Shown here: positions 14,378 through 20,058 of the stretch, in pieces | How the letters are laid out: every line of letters starts with the position of its first letter | Position numbering within the stretch: position 1 is the stretch's first letter | Assembly: GCA_050050615.1 (NCBI GenBank) | Contig: JASFTV010000018.1 | Coordinates: forward strand, 1 to 20,058 | Source: JASFTV01 sp050050615 | GTDB taxonomy: Bacteria > Desulfobacterota > DSM-4660 > Desulfatiglandales > HGW-15 | Reading direction: 5' to 3' | Length of the DNA: 20,058 bases | Notes under the pieces: generated by a model | What the model was told of the DNA's origin: nothing | Seen by the model: the letters and a program-made list of their open reading frames with translations, nothing else | The model's database searches: none | Program-made: the position numbers and the translations under genes

Positions 14378-16764
14378 AAGCTTCTCATCGCACATTGTTG
14401 TTTGTTCCATCAATTCAACACCTCGAATTCCTTTCCCGTTCGAATCGGGGGCTCATGCAAACTTCCGTTGTTGCAACTGCCGACTTCAACGTGGGAGTGA
14501 AACTTGAAAAAATGGGTGTACCGTATCACTTTTTTCAGACCTATCTTACCGAAGAAGTTCATATACAAAATCTGGAGCTGGTCTCACAAATTCTTAAATT
14601 GTGGCCTGTGCAATGCCTCAGTCATTTGTGCCACCGTGGAATAAACGTTGCTGAAGCGACACGTAATGACATGTGGTACGCGTTTCTCGGCTGCCTAAAC
14701 GCGAAAGTATCTTTCTCTCTCCTACTGGATGACGTGAGGCCAGATTTGGTCCATTTATTTAATGAATTTTCAACGCCCACCTTCGGGGATACACAAGGCG
14801 GACCGTACCCGGACGTCTTAAACGCTCTTCTAGCCTGGGTGGCCGAAGCCCGAAACATACGCATAAGATATTTCCCAGGCCTTTCATCTCCTGCCACGGT
14901 CAATGAACTAAGTCGTATTTCCCAAGTCGAACATTATGGACCTATGCCTGAGGACCTAAAACACGTCATAGAACGTCGAAGGCGGGCGAAACAAGTGATT
15001 CTTGCCTATGGAAGCTACATCGACTTTGCCGAATTGGAACCTCTTCATGACCGTTTATGGGATGATTCGGAGACGCTGTTCGTCTTCGTTCGCAGTCACC
15101 TCTTCAAGGTTGAAAAGAGGGAAAACACCGTCCTCAATTTCTGGGACTTCCTATGTTGGCCTTTTGATTTGGGCGGCTTATACAGACAGATCGACTTGGC
15201 ATGGCGAAACTTCTTGACTTCCGATGCACCCGTGAAGCATCGATTCCAGGAGATCTTTGACAATCCTCTTCTCCGTTTTCAGTTTCGCGCTTACTTCGAC
15301 TCCCTAAAGAGATGCGGGAAAGTCATAGAAGCGGCTAGATTGCTTGTGGATATGCTCAAACCGGGCTTATGCCTAACGGGATGGGATGGAAGTGGCGATT
15401 CCAGATGTTTCGTTCAATCGGTTAAAAGGATGGGAGTCCCAACCTTATGCTTCATGCATGGGGCCATACTCCCCGAGAGAGATACTGAACGAATGAACAG
15501 CACGGCTGACTATATGGCCGTTCAGGGAAAGGCGTTAGCAAGACGCTTTATAGCATCTGGTCGCCTCCCTGCGAAAGTCGCCGTCACAGGAGATCTGCAT
15601 CTACTCCCTAATGCTCACAAGAAATCTGATACCCATAAAGCGGTTGGCCGGTATTGCTTCGATAAAATGTCCGAATCACTGGCAACCTTCGTCAAAAACC
15701 GTCCACTGGTACTGCTTGTTACTTCTTCCATGGGGTATGGACTGTATATGCCTCGTGCCGACCTTGTAAAACACCGTACTGCATGGAACGCCATTGCTGA
15801 TATGGCTCGAAACCGTCCGGATCTGGCTTTTGTGATCAAAGCCCATCCAAGATATGACTATTATGACTTATATGAGAACCTTTGTCGCCCGTGGGACTCA
15901 AATCTTTTCTTGCTCAAAAATGCGTCTCTTATAAATGCACTCTCTCGTACTGATCTTGCTGTCTTAGTGAACGGCTCCTCAACGGCCGCAGTCGAAACCG
16001 CTGCGGCTGGAGTACCCATTTTGTATTTGCGCTATGCAGCTTATAAGACAAAACCGGGTTATGGTTCACCCCTTGATCAGGATGGGTGCCTCTTGGTTGA
16101 TGAGATCGAGGATCTGGAAAAGGCCATTGATCAGACTCTTTTTAATTCTACTGCACGCAGAGCCATTATCGAGGCGGGACATAGATTACTTCAGGATTAT
16201 TGCACCTTCATGGGAGAGGAAGCACTAGAACGGGCGTTCGAGGTGATTGCAAGTATCATTCTCTCAAAAAAGTCCCATTTATCGAACGAGAACTGCAAAC
16301 CGGGTTCGTTGCTCGCCTTTTATGCGAGTGCGATCCGACACTTCTTGCATACCGGGAACGATGAACATCTAAAAGAGGCCATCAATAGGCTTAGGAGCTT
16401 GTCCGGGCCTTTTGGTGATCCGTCCAGATGGCTCCAATACTTACAAGAAATCGCACGTCAATGGAGCAATGATGTCAACGCCATCATCTTACCAGGGCAA
16501 TTTGCTCATATCTTAGACCTGCTAAGTATGCCGCCCGCCCGGAAACGTCAATGCCTCGGCGACCATCATCTGCTACTCGCCTTTAAAGCTTTCAAGGTCC
16601 ATGACAGCCGCACCGTCGTGCTAAATATTATGCGGGCTTTATTACTTGATCCTTTATTCCTTCGACGACATCTGGATCAAGTGCCCACCTTAATCGGATC
16701 TCTAAATAAACTCGGCCGCTTGAGTAGATTGGGCTCCCTGTTCACCCATTACATACCTCGCTAG
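14374..16764 (+). CDS. Large GT-B-like protein, probable surface-polysaccharide glycosyltransferase
   Basis: I do not recognise a named family for this 796-aa protein. Residues ~345-630 read like a nucleotide-sugar or CDP-polyol transferase of GT-B fold: VPTLCFMHGAILPERD (355-370), MAVQGKALARRF, VAVTGDLHL, FVIKAHPRYD (487-496), and VLVNGSSTAAVETAAAGVPILY (530-551), the last resembling the donor-binding segment of capsule and teichoic transferases. The N-terminal ~340 residues may form the acceptor Rossmann half plus extra helices. The C-terminal ~160 residues are helical and of unknown role. No transmembrane segment is evident. It overlaps the upstream stop as ATGA. Placed among nonulosonate genes, it could be the transferase that uses the CMP-sugar; this is an inference. 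The extended frame to 14290 lies inside the upstream gene. Confidence 0.75.
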   Translation: MKASHRTLLFVPSIQHLEFLSRSNRGLMQTSVVATADFNVGVKLEKMGVPYHFFQTYLTEEVHIQNLELVSQILKLWPVQCLSHLCHRGINVAEATRNDMWYAFLGCLNAKVSFSLLLDDVRPDLVHLFNEFSTPTFGDTQGGPYPDVLNALLAWVAEARNIRIRYFPGLSSPATVNELSRISQVEHYGPMPEDLKHVIERRRRAKQVILAYGSYIDFAELEPLHDRLWDDSETLFVFVRSHLFKVEKRENTVLNFWDFLCWPFDLGGLYRQIDLAWRNFLTSDAPVKHRFQEIFDNPLLRFQFRAYFDSLKRCGKVIEAARLLVDMLKPGLCLTGWDGSGDSRCFVQSVKRMGVPTLCFMHGAILPERDTERMNSTADYMAVQGKALARRFIASGRLPAKVAVTGDLHLLPNAHKKSDTHKAVGRYCFDKMSESLATFVKNRPLVLLVTSSMGYGLYMPRADLVKHRTAWNAIADMARNRPDLAFVIKAHPRYDYYDLYENLCRPWDSNLFLLKNASLINALSRTDLAVLVNGSSTAAVETAAAGVPILYLRYAAYKTKPGYGSPLDQDGCLLVDEIEDLEKAIDQTLFNSTARRAIIEAGHRLLQDYCTFMGEEALERAFEVIASIILSKKSHLSNENCKPGSLLAFYASAIRHFLHTGNDEHLKEAINRLRSLSGPFGDPSRWLQYLQEIARQWSNDVNAIILPGQFAHILDLLSMPPARKRQCLGDHHLLLAFKAFKVHDSRTVVLNIMRALLLDPLFLRRHLDQVPTLIGSLNKLGRLSRLGSLFTHYIPR

Positions 16765-16840
16765 ACAACACTTACTTGGGATTACGGTATGTCATGTATT
16801 AATCAAACAGGGATAAATCCTTGACGAATTTTCCTCAGTC

Positions 16841-18118
16841 ATGAAAATTGTTCATCTCAGCACTTATGACGTTACGGGTGGCGCGTCCCGCTCCGCTTAC
16901 CGACTCCACACGGGTTTGCGGCGACTTGGAGAGAATTCCTTAATGTTCGTTGCCTATGGCGATAGCAACGAGCCAGGGGTACAGGTTTTCAAACCAAGCA
17001 TGAACTTACCTCATCGATTCCTCAGGCTACTGAAAGGGGCATGGATACAGTGGAATTTCACAAGGTACCGACATTCCCTTTCCCGGCCTACTGAAGCTTT
17101 TAGTGACGACCGGACAGCCTTTGGCGCTTGTCCCATGTGGAGCCTCCCTTCTTGTGAGATCTTTAATCTCCATTGGATTGCCGGGTTCATTGATTACCAA
17201 GCGTTCTTTAGCTCTTTAGACCCGCATATGCCAATCGTCTGGACACTGCACGATATGAACGCTTTTACTGGCGGCTGCCATTACGACTACGGTTGCGGCA
17301 AATATACAGAACAGTGTGGCGCCTGCCCCCAATTGGGCTCCAATGATAAATCGGACCTTTCCCGAAGGATCTGGTCTCGCAAACGAAAGTCCTTAGGGCG
17401 AATCGATTCGCAGCGTCTTCACATCGTCACCCCCAGTCGGTGCCTCGCCAGTCAGGCCAAAAGGAGCTCACTCCTTGGGCATTTCCCCGTTTCAGTCATT
17501 CCGTACGGTTTGGACACGGACGTTTTCTCCCCTCGCGACAGGTCCCTCGCAAGAAATGCCCTGGAACTGCCGCAAGATGCCTATATCATCCTTTTCGTTG
17601 CGGTATCCGCGGCCACCACCCGTAAGGGGCTGACCTTTTTAGTTAAAACCCTGGGGAAACTGGCTGAGATGATAGACCTCCACCTGATTTCTGTAGGAGA
17701 GGAAAGACCGAACCTGGATATACAGATTCCTCATCTTCACCTAGGACACATAGATAACGACAGGTTGCTATCTTTGGTCTACAGCGCTTCGGATCTTTTT
17801 GTTATTCCATCTCTGCAGGACAATTTACCAAACACCGTTTTGGAAGCTATGGCCTGCGGGACACCCGTTGTCGCCTTTGATATCGGGGGTATTCCTGACA
17901 TGATTCAACCTGACTTCACGGGCTCTCTCGTGCCACTAGGCGATACCACAACATTTTGCGAAAAGATGATCCACCTGCTAAAGGATAAGGCCCTCCGAAG
18001 TGAAATGTCAGATAATTGTCGCCGGGTCGCATTGCAAAACTACGATCTGTCCATTCAGGCAAGGGGATACGTTCGCCTCTATTCGCAAATGCTTCAGAAC
18101 CGCCTGAACTTGCTTTGA
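16841..18118 (+). CDS. Glycosyltransferase family 4
   Basis: The 425-aa protein has the GT-B layout of GT4 enzymes: KIVHLSTYDVTGGASRSAYRL at the acceptor N-terminus, VIPYGLDTDVFSP (219-231) at the domain junction, and SLQDNLPNTVLEAMACGTPVVAF (324-346) at the donor site. In the last segment E335 is the retained acid and D327 stands in for the first glutamate of the usual EX7E motif. A cluster C146, C152, C159, C162 follows WTLHDMNAFTGG, a mark of the WcaC-like subgroup. It should add one sugar with retention, at the inner face of the membrane. The 76 nt upstream show no clear ribosome-binding site or promoter, and it lies 16 nt before the GT2 gene. Confidence 0.9.
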   Translation: MKIVHLSTYDVTGGASRSAYRLHTGLRRLGENSLMFVAYGDSNEPGVQVFKPSMNLPHRFLRLLKGAWIQWNFTRYRHSLSRPTEAFSDDRTAFGACPMWSLPSCEIFNLHWIAGFIDYQAFFSSLDPHMPIVWTLHDMNAFTGGCHYDYGCGKYTEQCGACPQLGSNDKSDLSRRIWSRKRKSLGRIDSQRLHIVTPSRCLASQAKRSSLLGHFPVSVIPYGLDTDVFSPRDRSLARNALELPQDAYIILFVAVSAATTRKGLTFLVKTLGKLAEMIDLHLISVGEERPNLDIQIPHLHLGHIDNDRLLSLVYSASDLFVIPSLQDNLPNTVLEAMACGTPVVAFDIGGIPDMIQPDFTGSLVPLGDTTTFCEKMIHLLKDKALRSEMSDNCRRVALQNYDLSIQARGYVRLYSQMLQNRLNLL

Positions 18119-18134
18119 TATTCAAGGGAAGAGT

Positions 18135-18890
18135 GTGGAACTTGATCTCGACATTATCACAGTCACCAAAGAGGATCTAGAAGGTGTCGTTTCTACGATT
18201 CAGAGTACCAGGACAGTGCGTTCTGCATATCCAGTAAGGCAGATTGTTGTTGATAGCAGCGAAACAGATAAACGGGAAAAGCTGAAAGAGTTCATAAGGG
18301 ATGAACAAAATATCGATTACATATGGCAGGAACCTTCGGGTATTGCTGCAGCTTTTAATTTGGCTCTAAGCAAATCAAAAGCTGACTGGGTGTGGTTCCT
18401 CAACGGTGGAGATAGAATCCACTATGACATTGATCCTGAAAAATTGCTGTATATCCTTACCAAAAGTTCTGCTGACACAATCATTTTTCAGATAGAATTG
18501 ATGCAATCACATACAATAATTAAACATCCACCCCTTTGGGCCGCATGGCCCCCTGTCTCTTCTTGGATTCCCCACCCGGGAACCATCATTCGGCGTCTCT
18601 TGTTTGAGAAATACGGACTGTTTCGCGAGGAATACAAGGTGTCTATGGACTTTGAAATCTGGCTGAGGTTCTTTTCCAAGAACGTCGTGGTTGACATGAT
18701 CTCATTACCGATTGCCTTGTATGATGAAAGTGGGGTCTCCACTATAGGACTTAGCTGTTCCGCAAAAGAGACTTTGAAAATCATTCGCCTAAAACTGCCC
18801 ATCCTCATACAAAAATGGCTAGGAAACGGGTTTATGATACTCTCGGAAACGAAACGCTATCTCATGTTTAGGATCCTCCGTCGAGATTAG
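18135..18890 (+). CDS. Glycosyltransferase family 2 (WcaE-like)
   Basis: The 251-aa protein has a single GT-A domain: LDIITVTKEDLEGVVSTIQS at the start, WQEPSGIAAAFNLALSKSKADWVWFLNGGDR (with the GGD in the DxD region, as in the FLNSGD of WcaE-like enzymes), and SWIPHPGTIIRRLLFEKYGLFREEYKVSMDFEIWLRF, which includes the acceptor-side HP and the D of the ED-like motif. It inverts or retains as GT2 enzymes do, with a nucleotide-sugar donor. GTG 18135 is preceded by AAGGGAAG, a good ribosome-binding site, so the GTG start is well supported. It ends the run of glycosyltransferase genes. Confidence 0.86.
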   Translation: MELDLDIITVTKEDLEGVVSTIQSTRTVRSAYPVRQIVVDSSETDKREKLKEFIRDEQNIDYIWQEPSGIAAAFNLALSKSKADWVWFLNGGDRIHYDIDPEKLLYILTKSSADTIIFQIELMQSHTIIKHPPLWAAWPPVSSWIPHPGTIIRRLLFEKYGLFREEYKVSMDFEIWLRFFSKNVVVDMISLPIALYDESGVSTIGLSCSAKETLKIIRLKLPILIQKWLGNGFMILSETKRYLMFRILRRD

Positions 18891-19026
18891 CGGTAATCTG
18901 CCAAACTTCGAGATGATCACATTTTTCTTATTGCCTCATATTGTACTCTTTGTATGGTTTCATTTTCCTTCCCTCCACCTATAAGGGTTCTCTCTCCTTG
19001 ATGGACATGGCTAAAAAGCTGGGAAC

Positions 19027-20058
19027 ATGTGTGGAATAGCTGGCGTATATAACTATGCTACTGATCAGCCTGTAGATCTAACTCTGCTACTGCACATGTC
19101 CGAACTGGTTGCCCATCGTGGACCCGACGACCATGGGTTTTTTCATGACAGAAAAATTGGTCTAGCGCACCGGCGTCTTTCGGTAATTGACCTGTCGCAG
19201 GCTGGGCACCAACCCATGTCAAACGAAGATAAGACCGCTTGGATTGTCTATAATGGAGAATGTTACAACTATCTCGACTTCCACAAACTATTGCATACCC
19301 GCCGCCACAAAATCCGATCAAATACTGACGCTGAAGTCATCCTCCACCTATACGAGGAGTACGATGTTGATCTTCTGGGTAAAATTGACGGGATGTTTGC
19401 TTTCGCCATTTGGGATTTAGAAAAGCAACGTCTTTTTATTGCCCGAGATCGTATCGGTATTAAGCCTCTCTTCTATTACCAGGATCCCCAACGATTGCTC
19501 TTCGCTTCTGAACTCAAGTCATTACTCGCTGATCCTGATATATCCCGTGAAATTGATTATGGCGCGTTGGGAAACTTTTTTAGGCTCATGAGTATCCCGG
19601 ATCCGAATTCTATTTTCAAATACATAAAAAAACTGCAACCTGGCCATTACCTGCTCGTGGAGAAGGGAAAGGTCCAGGTGAAGTCTTATTGGGACATATC
19701 CCACTTCAGGCCTGCTGCTGTAAATAATTTCGAGACTGCCTGTAAGCAATTTAATCGACATTTCGAGGAAACAGTGAAGTCACATATGATCGCCGATGTG
19801 CCGCTGGGGGCCTTTCTTAGCGGAGGCGTGGACTCGAGTGCCCTCGTGGCAATGACCAGCCAGGACCGGAAAACACCTGTTCATACCATTTCCGCCTCAT
19901 TCAAGGGGCTTAGGGAATTTGATGAAAGCGGCTTCGCCTCTCAGGTTGCTCAGAAATTCGGAACGGATCATCAAGAGTTTCAATTAGAACCGGATCTAAT
20001 GAGCGCTTTGCCCAAGATGGTATGGCACGCTGATGAGCCATTCGCCATTTCATCCGCT
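19027..20058 (+). CDS. asnB: Asparagine-synthase-type glutamine amidotransferase (AsnB-like; partial at window end)
   Basis: The frame opens at ATG 19027 and stays open for 344 codons to the window end, so about half the usual ~600-650 aa protein is present. Cys2 (MCGIAGVYN) is the Ntn glutaminase nucleophile; HRGPDDHG, LAHRRLSVIDLS and YNGECYNY complete the N-terminal domain to about residue 200. The synthetase domain begins with the PP-loop SGGVDSSAL at 265-273. In polysaccharide loci such enzymes often amidate a sugar carboxylate (for example WbpS-like) rather than aspartate; this one may do so for a uronate or nonulosonate. The 136 nt upstream hold no gene or clear promoter. Confidence 0.9.
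   Translation, partial: MCGIAGVYNYATDQPVDLTLLLHMSELVAHRGPDDHGFFHDRKIGLAHRRLSVIDLSQAGHQPMSNEDKTAWIVYNGECYNYLDFHKLLHTRRHKIRSNTDAEVILHLYEEYDVDLLGKIDGMFAFAIWDLEKQRLFIARDRIGIKPLFYYQDPQRLLFASELKSLLADPDISREIDYGALGNFFRLMSIPDPNSIFKYIKKLQPGHYLLVEKGKVQVKSYWDISHFRPAAVNNFETACKQFNRHFEETVKSHMIADVPLGAFLSGGVDSSALVAMTSQDRKTPVHTISASFKGLREFDESGFASQVAQKFGTDHQEFQLEPDLMSALPKMVWHADEPFAISSA

Noticed and set aside
16772..16802. Possible promoter before the GT4 gene (TTACTT and TATTAA)
   Set aside because: The -35 match is poor and the spacing of 19 bp is long; read-through from the upstream gene is simpler.
18891..19026. Gene, promoter or terminator in the gap before the AsnB-like gene
   Set aside because: No open frame, no clear -35/-10 pair and no hairpin with a T tract could be seen in these 136 bases.

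Overview
This window is a surface-polysaccharide biosynthesis and export locus (O-antigen or capsule type) from a Gram-negative bacterium. Every supportable gene is on the + strand. A Wzm/Wzt ABC exporter, dTDP-sugar and nonulosonic-acid-type genes, and a winged-helix regulator of a type I associate with Desulfobacterota (former Deltaproteobacteria) suggest that group. This taxonomic guess is an inference from gene families and moderate GC only.

Layout: (1) 1-255 is the C-terminal end of a glucose-1-phosphate thymidylyltransferase (RfbA/RmlA). (2) 256-491 is a gap with a GC-rich, hairpin-containing segment and a good sigma70-like promoter, which drives (3) a winged-helix regulator at 492-1049. 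(4) 1050-1211 is a second gap with a 7-bp-arm dyad that could be an operator. (5) 1212-3355 encodes the export ABC transporter: Wzm permease and Wzt ATPase with a C-terminal glycan-recognition-type domain. (6) 3368-9571 is a nucleotide-sugar block: a CBS-pair/NAD-epimerase fusion, an ArnB/PseC-like aminotransferase, a PAPS-type sulfotransferase, a CMP-nonulosonate cytidylyltransferase (NeuA/PseF-like), a nonulosonate synthase (NeuB/PseI-like) and a PseG-like hydrolase. (7) 9611-10534 is a divergent FkbM-like protein. (8) 10539-13288 is a HisH-like/HisF-like/WbpG-like triad expected to turn an N-acetyl into an acetamidino group on a sugar. (9) 13361-18890 holds a zinc-ribbon methyltransferase, a large GT-B-like protein of about 796 aa, a GT4 and a GT2 glycosyltransferase. 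(10) 19027-20058 is an asparagine-synthase-type amidotransferase cut by the window end.

Working model (inference): the sugar block makes a CMP-activated nonulosonic-acid-like sugar, and the HisH/HisF/WbpG triad amidinates it or another N-acetyl sugar in the glycan. The GT-B-like, GT4 and GT2 proteins assemble the chain. The sulfotransferase, methyltransferase(s) and AsnB-like enzyme decorate it. Wzt may read a terminal decoration before export through Wzm. From wzm onward the genes are closely packed (gaps mostly under 80 nt, several start/stop overlaps), so they probably form one long transcript. The pathway is incomplete here: no PseB-type dehydratase and no N-acetyltransferase is visible, so these must lie elsewhere or be replaced.

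I see no tRNA, rRNA, CRISPR array, insertion sequence or convincing rho-independent terminator.
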